Assembly (NCBI GenBank): GCA_964511025.1
Contig: CAZEDK010000030.1
Coordinates: 1 to 25,375, forward strand
DNA: 25,375 nucleotides
Source of the DNA: CAZEDK01 sp964511025
GTDB taxonomy: Bacteria; Patescibacteriota; Gracilibacteria; UBA1369; GWF2-33-10
Direction: 5' to 3'
Shown one piece after another: positions 13,507-21,657 of the stretch. A program made the translations under genes and the position numbers. The notes under the pieces are model-generated. The model was not told where the DNA came from. It saw only the letters and a list, made by a program, of their open reading frames with translations, and searched no databases. Numbering within the stretch: the first letter of the stretch is position 1; each line of letters starts with the position of its first letter.

Positions 13507-14811
13507 CTAATTATTAAATCTAATAAATAAATATGCAGCTGCTATAAGCAAAGTTAATATGGTAAGAGGTAGACTAAATTTTAAATGCTCTAAAAATGTT
13601 AAATTTATTCCCTCTTTTTTGGCTATTCCAATCCCAACAACATTTGCGGCAGACCCTATTGCAGTACCATTGGCACCTAAGCATGCCCCCATTGATAATG
13701 CCCACCATAAAAATTGTGGATCATTATCTAAACCAAGTGTTTTTTGTATGCTTATTATTACAGGCACCATTATCGTTACAAAAGCAACATTATCAAGCAA
13801 CATAGAAACTAAACCTGACATTAATAATATTAAAATAAGTAAATATATATAATTATCAGTTAGATTTATTATAAAATTAGCTATTTGTTGAAGCAAGCCA
13901 ACCTGCTCCAGCGCTCCAACCATTATAAAAAGACCAATAAAGAAAAATAAAGTTGTCCATTCTATATTTTCAAAGACTTCATATATTGTAACTTTATTTT
14001 TTACCAAAATTAATAACACTAAAAGAAAGAAAAACGGTATTAATGCTATTGGGATATCAATGTAAGATTCCAAAACAAAGCCTAGTATTGTAAAAAATAA
14101 TATAATAAGAACTTTAGAGTTAAATTTAAAATCAAAAGAATTATCTATAAATCGATATTTAATTCTCTCTATTAAAAGATTGCTTATAAATAATTTTTTT
14201 AGATTCCTAAAGATTGGCTTAAGTTCTTCCCAGTTAAATACTGTTACCAAAAGAAACACCAAAAGGGTAGATATACTTACCGGAATTATAAGATTTCTAA
14301 TAAAATCATTAAAAGACAAATTAGCATTTGTGCCAATTATTATATTCGATGGATCACCAACTAGACTTAGCGCTCCTCCTAAATTAGAAGAAAAAATAAC
14401 GCCAAATATATATATTTTAGGATCTTTACCTGTACCTTGTGCAAGCATAATCACTATAGGAATTATAAGAAGTACCGTTGTGACATTTCCAAGAAAAGTA
14501 GATAATAAAAAAGTAAGAGTACAAAATAAAATAAATATCAAAAAAGGACTGCCACTTGTTCGTTCTGCTATTTTTACACTTAGCCATGAAATAATTCCAG
14601 CTTTTTTTGTAATACCAACAAGCGCCATCATTGACATAAGCAGAGTCAAAGTTCCAAAATCTATTACGGATGTAGCTTGATCAAATGTTATTATACCAAA
14701 TAAAACCATCAAAACTGCACCTATAAGTGCAAGTAAAGTCTTATCAAAAACCTCAAATATGATTAATGTAAAAACTGCAATAAATATACTAATTGCTAAA
14801 TATAACTCCAT
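13507..14811 (-). CDS. ArsB/NhaD-type (IT superfamily) ion or anion permease
   Basis: About 434 residues from the chosen start, with roughly eleven or twelve hydrophobic segments. 'FLGNVTTVLLIIPI' and 'SSNLGGALSLVGDPSNIIIGTNANLSFNDF' are the first signature repeat of the ArsB/NhaD/P-protein family; 'LLDNVAFVTIMVPV...LGANGTAIGSAANVVGIGIA' is the second. Members carry arsenite, Na+/H+, or di- and tricarboxylates; the substrate cannot be fixed here and no ars genes are nearby. I start it at ATG 14811: an AAGGAG lies 12 nt upstream (14824-14829), and a TTG at 14868 would add 19 polar residues. It is first gene of the permease-eIF2B-like-lpd operon. Confidence 0.85.
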   Translation of the reverse strand: MELYLAISIFIAVFTLIIFEVFDKTLLALIGAVLMVLFGIITFDQATSVIDFGTLTLLMSMMALVGITKKAGIISWLSVKIAERTSGSPFLIFILFCTLTFLLSTFLGNVTTVLLIIPIVIMLAQGTGKDPKIYIFGVIFSSNLGGALSLVGDPSNIIIGTNANLSFNDFIRNLIIPVSISTLLVFLLVTVFNWEELKPIFRNLKKLFISNLLIERIKYRFIDNSFDFKFNSKVLIILFFTILGFVLESYIDIPIALIPFFFLLVLLILVKNKVTIYEVFENIEWTTLFFFIGLFIMVGALEQVGLLQQIANFIINLTDNYIYLLILILLMSGLVSMLLDNVAFVTIMVPVIISIQKTLGLDNDPQFLWWALSMGACLGANGTAIGSAANVVGIGIAKKEGINLTFLEHLKFSLPLTILTLLIAAAYLFIRFNN

Positions 14812-14823
14812 ACTTCTTATAAA

Positions 14824-14829
14824 CTCCTT
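14824..14829 (-). promoter_or_regulatory. Shine-Dalgarno-like AAGGAG of the permease gene
   Basis: On the minus strand AAGGAG lies 12 nt before ATG 14811. It is the only recognisable SD-like sequence before any gene start I examined, and it decides the start choice, although its spacing is longer than the usual 5-9 nt. Confidence 0.5.
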
Positions 14830-14900
14830 AAGTATGGCAAATCTACTCTTATAAATCTTATTTTGCAATACAGCTCAGTTTTTTAATCGATTTCTAAAAA

Positions 14901-16592
14901 CTAATAAACTTCCTCCAAATAACAATCCTCACAATAAACCCTCCTGCGCTGAAGCTCCGGTGGGCACGCCTTCTCTGGATTAATGGTATCAAAAACGCTT
15001 TTTATAGATTTGTTACATTTATCACAACGTCTTTCGAAAATATTTCTTTGCATCCTTGCGTTCATCCTATTTTGATGTCTCTGTTCCGGATGCAATCTTG
15101 GAATTGGTAAATTCATTTTGCGGTAAAAATCTAGTTCGGGTTTTATTATTTGGAACGGGCGATTTTGTAAATGACGATCCTGTAGAGACAAATTGCAATT
15201 TGTCTCTACAGGTAAAATCGCCCAATTTAAAATATCGTTGGGAATTTCATTTATTGTATCAGGCAAAAGATCTGCAGGAATTGTTTTTTCTACTTTTGGA
15301 AATTGAGGTTCGTAATCACTCCATTTAAATCCTTGTAAAAACAAAAGATTTTTTGTCTCTACGTCTTCTTTTGTAATAGGAAAAAAATTACTGGCTAAAG
15401 TTTCATTATAACCAAAATGCGAAAGCGATGGCGGAAAAAATTCGCCCCATTCACCACCCATTGATTCAATAATCCTCGGAACCAATTTTTCATATTCTTC
15501 TTTTGTATATTGCTTGTTCAAAATACAATAACTTTTTCCTTTCATAGATATGCACCCAAAACAATCATGACTATTATTAAAACAAAGCATGGAATAAAAA
15601 AGATCGTAACATTTGATGGTCGCAAATGAAAAATATATATTGCTACTTCTGGAATTAGAAATATTTTCATAACAATTGTTGCCGTAATAAATATAAGAAC
15701 AATCGTAAATATCTTGAGAATATTCTACCCCCAAAGAATTCGAAGCTGTATTGGTACTGATAACATCAAAAGAATTATAAATATCTTTTGACTCAATAAT
15801 GTAATTGCCTACAACATTTTGAGAATTTACAATATAAAGGTTACGAAAAGGCTTCGTCAGTAGAAATTCTTTAAAATCTTTTTTTGCTTTATTAAGAGTT
15901 TGATAACTGCTTAGATCATAATTTTTTAGCTTTTCGTCATATTGTTGCTTTGTAAGCTTTTCATTAAAAAAACAATACTTGGCATTGCGAAGCCCAACAG
16001 AACCAAAACAATCACTAGAGCCAATACAATCATAACAAAAATTACAATCGCTACAATTTCTACATAGTTCGCAGAATTTACAATTATAACTATCCCAACA
16101 ATCCACACACTCATAACAATATTTGCAATTAAAAACATCGAAACAGTCCATACAATTTGAAGCACTTGCAGCAAGATAAGAATAATAAATATCTTCACTA
16201 TCTCCAACCCTAGATGACATATAACAATTCTTGGAACCGACACAAAAACCATTAAATTCACTATTTTCACTATTAAAAACCATATTCGCAAGTAGTGGCA
16301 CTTTTGCATTTAACTCTTTGAACTGTTCAAAAAAAGATTTATTAAAATCATAGTCCTGACCGGCATCACAACTATCCCACTTATCACTCCAAAAACAATC
16401 CGAACAATAAACAATATATGGCTTATCAGGCGAATACACAGAAACTATTTCACTTTTACATAAATCACAGCGTCTTTTATACAAATGTCTTTCATTACGA
16501 AAACTAAGCCTTCGTTGCTGCCTTTCATCCACAGAAAACTTTGAATTTGGGATTATGTATTCTAGCCCATTAATTATAGGATTTTTTATCAT
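14901..16592 (-). CDS. Cysteine-rich zinc-ribbon/beta-solenoid protein (CPR family often labelled 'CaiB/BaiF')
   Basis: 563 residues with a zinc ribbon at each end: CDLCKS...CSDC (about 42-80) and CDKCNK...CEDC (about 525-558). Between them lie two repeat arrays. The first (about 130-205) is very rich in Cys and Tyr, with units such as NCKYCYECVDC spaced C-x2-C-x5. The second (about 270-365) has S/N/Y-rich units. Each array ends in a similar 'YCFFNEKLTKQQYDEKL' / 'YCILNKQYTKEEYEKL' block, implying internal duplication. The repeats suggest a right-handed beta-solenoid binding metal. The CaiB/BaiF label used for relatives has no support: no CoA-transferase motif is visible. Function unknown. 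Around residues 457-480 an in-frame palindromic insertion interrupts the conserved 'WAI...RPFQI' segment. Confidence 0.8.
   Translation of the reverse strand: MIKNPIINGLEYIIPNSKFSVDERQQRRLSFRNERHLYKRRCDLCKSEIVSVYSPDKPYIVYCSDCFWSDKWDSCDAGQDYDFNKSFFEQFKELNAKVPLLANMVFNSENSEFNGFCVGSKNCYMSSRVGDSEDIYYSYLAASASNCMDCFDVFNCKYCYECVDCWDSYNCKFCELCRNCSDCNFCYDCIGSSDCFGSVGLRNAKYCFFNEKLTKQQYDEKLKNYDLSSYQTLNKAKKDFKEFLLTKPFRNLYIVNSQNVVGNYIIESKDIYNSFDVISTNTASNSLGVEYSQDIYDCSYIYYGNNCYENISNSRSSNIYFSFATIKCYDLFYSMLCFNNSHDCFGCISMKGKSYCILNKQYTKEEYEKLVPRIIESMGGEWGEFFPPSLSHFGYNETLASNFFPITKEDVETKNLLFLQGFKWSDYEPQFPKVEKTIPADLLPDTINEIPNDILNWAILPVETNCNLSLQDRHLQNRPFQIIKPELDFYRKMNLPIPRLHPEQRHQNRMNARMQRNIFERRCDKCNKSIKSVFDTINPEKACPPELQRRRVYCEDCYLEEVY
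15157..15223. repeat. 67-nt palindromic element inserted in-frame in the cysteine-rich gene
   Basis: Outer inverted arms GGGCGATTTT (15157-15166) and AAAATCGCCC (15214-15223) enclose a perfect 34-nt palindrome (15179-15212) whose left half is CCTGTAGAGACAAATTG. It keeps the host frame open, encoding about 22 residues (ILPVETNCNLSL then QDRHLQNRP) in place of what appears to be a much shorter family segment. GTAGAGAC...GTCTCTAC palindromes are familiar dispersed repeats in other bacteria, notably cyanobacteria. Confidence 0.85.
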
Positions 16593-16672
16593 TGTAAAAA
16601 AATTTTACCAATTTTTTATTTTTAATGAAAGAAAAATGAAAAAAGAAATGATACGAAATATATAAATATATT

Positions 16673-16708
16673 TTTACAATTGTAAACGTATATACATTAT
16701 TATATAAT
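16673..16708 (+). promoter_or_regulatory. hicA-like promoter with palindromic operator
   Basis: TTGTAA (16680-16685), 17-nt spacer, TATAAT (16703-16708); predicted start near 16715, 10 nt before the ATG. The perfect 14-nt palindrome TTTACAATTGTAAA (16673-16686) covers the -35, and GTATATAC (16688-16695) lies in the spacer. It is a likely autorepression site for the RHH antitoxin; the cysteine-rich gene diverges to the left. Confidence 0.65.
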
Positions 16709-16724
16709 GTTAATACATAAATAA

Positions 16725-16967
16725 ATGTCTCAAAAAGAAAAATTATTATTTAAATTCTTACTCAATCCTGAATCTGTTAAATATACTGAATTGGAAAAAA
16801 TTCTTGAAAATCTAGGATTTGTAGAAATACAAGCAAAAGGTAGTCACAAAAAATTTAAACATTCACTAATGCAAAAAGATTTAATTATTCCTGTACACAA
16901 TAATGAATGTAAACCTTTTTATAAAAAACTTGCACTAAAAATAATTAAAGAAAATAATCTCATTTGA
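16725..16967 (+). CDS. HicA-like mRNA interferase toxin
   Basis: 80 residues of the HicA/YcfA dsRBD-like fold: 'LEKILENLGFVEIQAKGSHKKFKH' with the catalytic His41 in the G-S-H motif, then 'DLIIPVHNNECKPFYKKLALKIIKENN', matching the I-P-x-H...L...I-I-K end of the family. HicA toxins cleave mRNA and tmRNA. Toxin precedes antitoxin by 1 nt, as in typical hicAB. The promoter carries palindromes suited to autoregulation. ATG 16725, no Shine-Dalgarno. Confidence 0.85.
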   Translation: MSQKEKLLFKFLLNPESVKYTELEKILENLGFVEIQAKGSHKKFKHSLMQKDLIIPVHNNECKPFYKKLALKIIKENNLI

Positions 16968-16968
16968 T

Positions 16969-17295
16969 ATGACAAATTGCGACTCTCAAATATACTCAAT
17001 TACTCTAAGTAACAAAAAATATAATTATTTTATAAAAAAAACAGACTCCAATGTGTGTTATTTTGAATGTAAATCTGCAAACATTGCACAAGAATTTCTG
17101 AATGAAGATATAGCAGATTTACTACTAGATTTACCAAATTTAATTACAGCAGAAAAAGAACATCAGGAGAAACAAAATAATTTTATAACTTTTCGTATTT
17201 CAACAGACGATAAACAATACATAGAACAAAAAGCTATTAAAAAAGGATATGTCAGTGTTTCAAGCTTTTTGAAAGATTTGGCAATGAGGGCTTAG
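16969..17295 (+). CDS. HicB-like antitoxin with ribbon-helix-helix domain
   Basis: 108 residues. The C-terminal ~37 residues (72-108) read 'ITFRISTDDKQYIEQKAIKKGY' then 'VSVSSFLKDLAM', a clear ribbon-helix-helix: strand, helix A, G-Y turn, and helix B. The N-terminal part ('IYSITLSNKKYNYFIKKTDSNVCYFECKSANIAQEFLNEDIADLLLDLP') resembles the partial RNase H-like toxin-neutralising domain of HicB but lacks its most conserved motifs, so the family match rests on the RHH and the neighbour. It is probably the repressor acting on the palindromes at 16673-16695. It ends 37 nt before the convergent HTH-PRTase gene. Confidence 0.7.
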   Translation: MTNCDSQIYSITLSNKKYNYFIKKTDSNVCYFECKSANIAQEFLNEDIADLLLDLPNLITAEKEHQEKQNNFITFRISTDDKQYIEQKAIKKGYVSVSSFLKDLAMRA

Positions 17296-17332
17296 AAGGC
17301 AGGTAAAAATAACTTTCACACTTTAATTATTG

Positions 17333-18313
17333 CTACACTTCGCTTATCACATCAAACCCTTTAAAGCTTCCAACTACAGAATATCCTATTATTTTGATTT
17401 TTTGTTTTGATATTTTTCTGATTTTCTTTGCTGTTTCGTTTAAGGTGGAACCCGATCCTGTCGCGTCATCAATTATTAATATATTTGAATTGATTATTTG
17501 ATTTGGATTTACGGCTATTGTTTTTTGAGCGTTGATAATCCTGTCTTCTAGATTTCGCAATGTTTTTTGTGCTACTTTTGTGAAACTTGGTATTTTGATA
17601 GCAATAATTTCATTTAAATTTAATTTTAAGGCTTTTTTAAACACCTCCAAAAACTGAATTTTACGATCAATTGTTGGCGGGATAAAACAAATTAATTTGA
17701 TGTCATATTTTTTGATAAGATTATTAATTGCCGGTTTCACTAATTTTGCAATTTCAATTATTAATGTTTTGTTTTGTGATGATTTACCAAGATATACGAG
17801 TTGTCCAAGTTTTGTTTTGCCAAAGTGTGCAATGTTATAGAAATCACTAAAAAAAATATTATCTAGATTCAAGTCTTTTTTTCCTGACAGTATTATTTTT
17901 TTTGCAGAAATTAATTCATTCTTTTTTAGTTTTTCAATAGATTTATGTTTTTGTATAAAAAAAAATTTCTCTTTTTCAAAATCAAATTTATTTTTATCAC
18001 ACCACAACTGAAAACCATGAATTCCTCGAAACGTTTCTCCGCTAGGTGATACATATATGTAGTTCTGTTCAATGGTTTGGTCGCTTTTACTCAAAGATTC
18101 GAAATTGCTATCGAGAACCGTATTGATAGTATAAAAAACTTTAGGAGTTGTCCCTGTTTTTTTTATTAACTCTTCATCAATTAATTTTGATAAATGTTTA
18201 TGGATGGTTTTGCTGGAAAGCTTGCATAATTTGATTAATTCACTAGACCGTATCGATCCGTATGTTTTTATTGTTGCCAGTATTTTTTTTGCTTCTGTAG
18301 AGATTATGTTCAT
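17333..18313 (-). CDS. Winged-helix regulator fused to a phosphoribosyltransferase domain
   Basis: About 326 residues. The N-terminal winged helix (about 5-65) reads 'ILATIKTYGSIRSSELIKLCKLSSKTIHKHLSKLIDEELIKK'. A middle segment has 'SPSGETFRGIHGFQLWCDKN'. The C-terminal type-I PRTase domain ends with the PRPP-binding loop IIDDATGSGST, about 40 residues before the C-terminus. The architecture recalls PurR of Bacillus, where PRPP binding to a PRTase fold controls DNA binding, but the sequence family is different and similar proteins recur in CPR. I choose the second ATG (18313): the promoter places the transcript start exactly there, and a first ATG at 18319 would precede it. A 20-bp perfect palindrome fills the promoter spacer, suggesting autorepression. 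Confidence 0.8.
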   Translation of the reverse strand: MNIISTEAKKILATIKTYGSIRSSELIKLCKLSSKTIHKHLSKLIDEELIKKTGTTPKVFYTINTVLDSNFESLSKSDQTIEQNYIYVSPSGETFRGIHGFQLWCDKNKFDFEKEKFFFIQKHKSIEKLKKNELISAKKIILSGKKDLNLDNIFFSDFYNIAHFGKTKLGQLVYLGKSSQNKTLIIEIAKLVKPAINNLIKKYDIKLICFIPPTIDRKIQFLEVFKKALKLNLNEIIAIKIPSFTKVAQKTLRNLEDRIINAQKTIAVNPNQIINSNILIIDDATGSGSTLNETAKKIRKISKQKIKIIGYSVVGSFKGFDVISEV

Positions 18314-18319
18314 ATGCAT

Positions 18320-18348
18320 ATGATAACTGGTGAATATTCACCAGTCAA
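18320..18348 (-). promoter_or_regulatory. Promoter/operator of the HTH-PRTase gene
   Basis: On the minus strand: TTGACT (18348-18343), 17-nt spacer, TATCAT (18325-18320). The perfect palindrome ACTGGTGAATATTCACCAGT (18326-18345) fills the spacer and overlaps the -35. A second partial site GGTGAGTATTGAC lies directly upstream (about 18357-18345). With normal spacing the transcript starts at about 18313, the A of the ATG: a leaderless mRNA. Confidence 0.8.
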
Positions 18349-18390
18349 TACTCACCTACTTATACAACGCAAGATTTATTAAAAATGTTT

Positions 18391-19350
18391 TCACCCCTCA
18401 ACCCCCACCATCCCAAAAACCCTATCGAATTGCTTGTTGGTCAATTTGAAAGGATAATTGTATAAATCTCTATCTCCAGCTCTTTCGTTGTAATAGGGTC
18501 TATTGCAGTCGCTGCAACCTGATGTTTGGAAAACTCCTGTGTTTTTTAAAATTTTATAGAGTTCGTCTTTTTTGTATCCAAAACCTACAATTTGTCCATT
18601 TGTATTAAATTGAATTTTTTGTGCTAATCCTTTTTTTATAAGCTCTAGCACTATTTGAACCCTTCTATAGCTTTCATAACTTGGCGCTTTTGCAAATTCC
18701 ATTTTTGCTCCTTTGACTGGTGTAAATGCAAATAGTGCAATTATTATTTGATATTCATGAAATTCTTTCATTAATTCAACTACTTGTTCTTCTGTTTCTC
18801 CAAGTCCAACGATGATATGTGTTGTTATTTTGGATGGATATTTCTTAGCTGCTTTTATAATAAAATCTTTGTGAAATTTAAAATCTCCCCCTTTGATATT
18901 ACGAAAAACTTGAGGATCTACCGCGTCTACACTAAGTCCAACCTCACAAGCTCCCATTTCAAAAAGTGCATCTATACCTTTCATATTATATGTACGAACC
19001 GTCATAGCAATCTTGGTTTTTGGTGCTTTTTCGTGAATTTGACGAGTAATTTCAGGAAGTTTTTTAAAAATATCAGCAGTATTAACCACTTGCATACAAA
19101 TTCTTTTATAAGCTCCTTCTTTTGCTTCCAGCGAGTCTAAAATTTGTTTCCAATCGTATTCAGGCCAACTAACTCGAGATAACATTTTTTGTGTTGAACT
19201 TGCATCTTTTGCCTGACTACAAAAGCTACAATTATACTGGCAACCGCCACTATTCATAAGGTATATAGTATTAGTTGGAGCCTCGGTTTTTACTTGCTTT
19301 AAATTAAGAACCGCAGCCGAACCAAGCGAAACTCTCATTTTTTCAGTCAT
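18391..19350 (-). CDS. Radical SAM protein, likely one subunit of LipS1/LipS2-type lipoyl synthase
   Basis: 319 residues, biotin-synthase-like radical SAM. The cluster motif is CQYNCSFC (Cys37, Cys41, Cys44) preceded by 'TIYLMNSGG'; 'THIIVGLGETEEQVVELM' is the GxGE-type strand. Near the C-terminus 'SGCSDCNRPYYNERAGD' provides Cys279 and Cys282, suitable ligands for an auxiliary Fe-S cluster that could donate sulfur. It follows the second radical SAM gene by 20 nt at the end of the lplA-gcv operon, and no lipA is visible. In Thermococcus kodakarensis two radical SAM proteins, LipS1 and LipS2, together make lipoyl groups on octanoyl-GcvH; the gene context fits that system. Which of the two this is, I cannot say. 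A biotin synthase is less likely: no bio genes nearby. Confidence 0.75.
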   Translation of the reverse strand: MTEKMRVSLGSAAVLNLKQVKTEAPTNTIYLMNSGGCQYNCSFCSQAKDASSTQKMLSRVSWPEYDWKQILDSLEAKEGAYKRICMQVVNTADIFKKLPEITRQIHEKAPKTKIAMTVRTYNMKGIDALFEMGACEVGLSVDAVDPQVFRNIKGGDFKFHKDFIIKAAKKYPSKITTHIIVGLGETEEQVVELMKEFHEYQIIIALFAFTPVKGAKMEFAKAPSYESYRRVQIVLELIKKGLAQKIQFNTNGQIVGFGYKKDELYKILKNTGVFQTSGCSDCNRPYYNERAGDRDLYNYPFKLTNKQFDRVFGMVGVEG

Positions 19351-19370
19351 GTGAAAATTTTAATATGAAA

Positions 19371-20183
19371 TTATGAATCCATAGCGCAACATTCATAATG
19401 ATAAGTTATATTCATGTCTTTTTTCTTCGCTAGAGCCCTTGCAAGAGGCGTTGGCTGAACAATACGGTCTACTCCAACCTCTATAGCCATTTGATCCATA
19501 TCAAGCCTATATTTACCTTTTGGCCTCATACAGCCTACTATTAATAGCTTGTTCTCAAAAACTTTTCTGGCATATTCAAAAACCTTTCTAAGTTCTTCAA
19601 AATTTGGAGCCTGCACGTTTGCAAATTCAGTGTTAGCGGTTGGGATGAATACGTTTAAGACAAGCCTATCTGCGCCAAGTGAATTAATAATATCAATAGC
19701 TTCATATTCCCAATGAATTTTTCCTTCATCAAGACCTATAGTAATATGCGGATATGTTTCAATTTTCTCACTTAAACGCTTATATAGCTCTATATATTCA
19801 TCAACTTTTTTATCTAGTTTATATACTTTTTTAATAACATCGCTATTTGATACAAAATCAAAACTTATATAATCAACTATTTCAGCAAGTTCATCTATTT
19901 CGGAATCAGTCACAAAGCCTACATGAGAATTGAATTTATAATTTCCTTTTTCTTTCAAAGCTTTTAACTCAGGCGCTCTTCTTGTGATGTATGATCTACC
20001 ATCTTTATCAAGTCCGCCACTAATCAACAAACTCTTGGCGTTTTCTGGAATTTTATCTTCCAATGTCGGCATTGTGTCAATATAATGCTTATTACAATGC
20101 TTACAATCCAAAGCGCAACCGGAACCTGTAATGCTAACCGGTGGAGTATTTTTTGGATAAACAAATTGTATGGTTTTTGTCAT
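19371..20183 (-). CDS. Radical SAM protein, likely second subunit of LipS1/LipS2-type lipoyl synthase
   Basis: 270 residues from ATG 20183; an upstream TTG (20213) would overlap gcvPB and adds ten poorly fitting residues. The cluster motif is SGCALDCKHC (Cys23, Cys27, Cys30) after 'VSITGSG'. 'LLISGGLDKDGR' follows the family's GG strand; 'SHVGFVTDSEIDEL' and 'HITIGLDEG' are later barrel elements. A Cys pair sits at the very C-terminus (Cys265-Cys266), plus Cys in 'IVGCMRPKG', possible ligands for a further cluster. It starts 4 nt after gcvPB and is followed by the partner radical SAM gene, so both are cotranscribed with the glycine cleavage system. Assignment to LipS1/LipS2 is by motif and context. 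Confidence 0.75.
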   Translation of the reverse strand: MTKTIQFVYPKNTPPVSITGSGCALDCKHCNKHYIDTMPTLEDKIPENAKSLLISGGLDKDGRSYITRRAPELKALKEKGNYKFNSHVGFVTDSEIDELAEIVDYISFDFVSNSDVIKKVYKLDKKVDEYIELYKRLSEKIETYPHITIGLDEGKIHWEYEAIDIINSLGADRLVLNVFIPTANTEFANVQAPNFEELRKVFEYARKVFENKLLIVGCMRPKGKYRLDMDQMAIEVGVDRIVQPTPLARALAKKKDMNITYHYECCAMDS

Positions 20184-20187
20184 AATC

Positions 20188-21624
20188 CTAACTACAACAT
20201 GTGCTACAGGCAATAACAGGATTTCTAGCTGCCTTAACTGCGTCTATTCTTTTTACTACCGTATTGTATGGTGATTTTTGTAAAAATTCAGGTTTTTCTT
20301 CTGCTTCCTTTGCAATCTGAATCATCGCATCTATAAATTCATCAATTGTTTCTTTTGATTCGGTCTCGGTAGGTTCAATCATGATCGCTCCATGAACTAT
20401 CAAAGGAAAATAAATTGTTGGTGGATGATAACCAAAATCTAGAAGTCTTTTTGCAATATCCATAGTTGTAACGTGGTATGGCAATTGTTTCTCGTCATTA
20501 AATACAACTTCGTGCATGCAATTAACTTTGTGTGGCAAATTATAATAAGGCGACAATTTCGCTCTAATGTAATTTGCATTCAAAACAGCATATCGTCCAA
20601 TCCTCTTAGCCCCTTCTTTCCCGAGTCTTAACATATAAGTATAAGCCCTTACTGTAATTCCAAAATTACTGTAAAAAGCCCTCACCCTTCCTATAGATTT
20701 TGGATGATTTAAGTCTAAGTCGTATTTATCAGCATTTTTGACGATTCTTTGAGCAGGAAGATAGTCTTCTAAATTTTGTACGCATCCTACGAAACCACCT
20801 CCGGGACCTCCACCTCCATGTGGAGTTGAAAATGTTTTGTGAAGATTGATGTGCATTATATCAACTCCCATATCCGCCGGCTTAATCATTCCCAAAATAG
20901 CATTCAAATTAGCGCCATCCATGTAGATGAGAGCATCTTTCTCGTGTAGAATTTTTGAAATTTCCAAAATATTTTTATCAAAAAGGCCTACTGTGTTTGG
21001 TATTGTAAGCATTATTCCAGCAGTATCTTCGTCAACAAGGCTTCTTAGTTTATCAAGATCAACATAACCATTGGCATCTGAAGAAACCTCAACTGTTTGC
21101 ATTCCACACATTGTAACTGTTGCTGGATTGGTACCATGAGCACTATCTGGAATCAAAATTTTTGTCTTGTTTTTGCGTCCACGATCCAAATGATAAGCTT
21201 TTATCATCATCACTGCCGTAAGTTCTCCATGCGCTCCCGCAACCGGTTGCAATGTCAAAGCTGGAAATCCGGTAATCTCACTCAAATAATTTTCTGTTTC
21301 TTTTATGAGTTCAAGTGACCCTTGAATATCTTCTACGTCTTGCCATGGATGAAATTTTGTAAAATTTTCAAGCGATGACATGTCTTCATTTATTTTCGGA
21401 TTATATTTCATTGTACAAGAGCCCAAAGGATAGAATCCATCATCTACACCAAATGCCCTTTTTGAAAGAGCCGTATAATGTCTAACAATGTCTAATTCAG
21501 AAAGTTCCGGTAAATCAAGCTCAGTGCGAAGCAAATCTGACGTAAGCTCCATATCTTCAGCTACAGCATTAGGTAAATTTATCCCGACTCTACCACTAAC
21601 AGATTTTTCAAAGATAGTTTTCAC
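20188..21624 (-). CDS. gcvPB: Glycine dehydrogenase (decarboxylating) subunit 2
   Basis: 478 residues, the usual size of the second half of split P protein. The PLP site is 'HINLHKTFSTPHGGGGPG' with Lys263; 'PVAGAHGELTAVMMIKAYH', 'IPDSAHGTNPATV' and 'YPLGSCTMKYNP' are family hallmarks. With GcvPA it decarboxylates glycine and passes aminomethyl to lipoyl-GcvH. The start is GTG at 21624; the following 'MKTIFEKSVSGRVG' is the conserved N-terminus. The C-terminal tail 'VIACSTCCS' is unusually Cys-rich. It is 33 nt after gcvPA and 4 nt before the first radical SAM gene. Confidence 0.97.
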   Translation of the reverse strand: MKTIFEKSVSGRVGINLPNAVAEDMELTSDLLRTELDLPELSELDIVRHYTALSKRAFGVDDGFYPLGSCTMKYNPKINEDMSSLENFTKFHPWQDVEDIQGSLELIKETENYLSEITGFPALTLQPVAGAHGELTAVMMIKAYHLDRGRKNKTKILIPDSAHGTNPATVTMCGMQTVEVSSDANGYVDLDKLRSLVDEDTAGIMLTIPNTVGLFDKNILEISKILHEKDALIYMDGANLNAILGMIKPADMGVDIMHINLHKTFSTPHGGGGPGGGFVGCVQNLEDYLPAQRIVKNADKYDLDLNHPKSIGRVRAFYSNFGITVRAYTYMLRLGKEGAKRIGRYAVLNANYIRAKLSPYYNLPHKVNCMHEVVFNDEKQLPYHVTTMDIAKRLLDFGYHPPTIYFPLIVHGAIMIEPTETESKETIDEFIDAMIQIAKEAEEKPEFLQKSPYNTVVKRIDAVKAARNPVIACSTCCS

Positions 21625-21657
21625 TTTTTAAATGTTAAATATTGAATGTTGGATTTT

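Noticed and set aside
14180..14680. 166-codon plus-strand ORF inside the permease gene
   Set aside because: Antisense shadow of membrane-segment codons.
15926..16309. 127-codon minus-strand ORF rich in Ile/Val overlapping the cysteine-rich gene
   Set aside because: Frame-shifted reading of the Cys/Tyr repeat codons (TGT/TAT), not a membrane protein gene.
18391..19350. Biotin synthase (bioB)
   Set aside because: The protein is BioB-like in its radical SAM core, but it sits in a gcv/lplA operon beside a second radical SAM gene and no bio genes are present.
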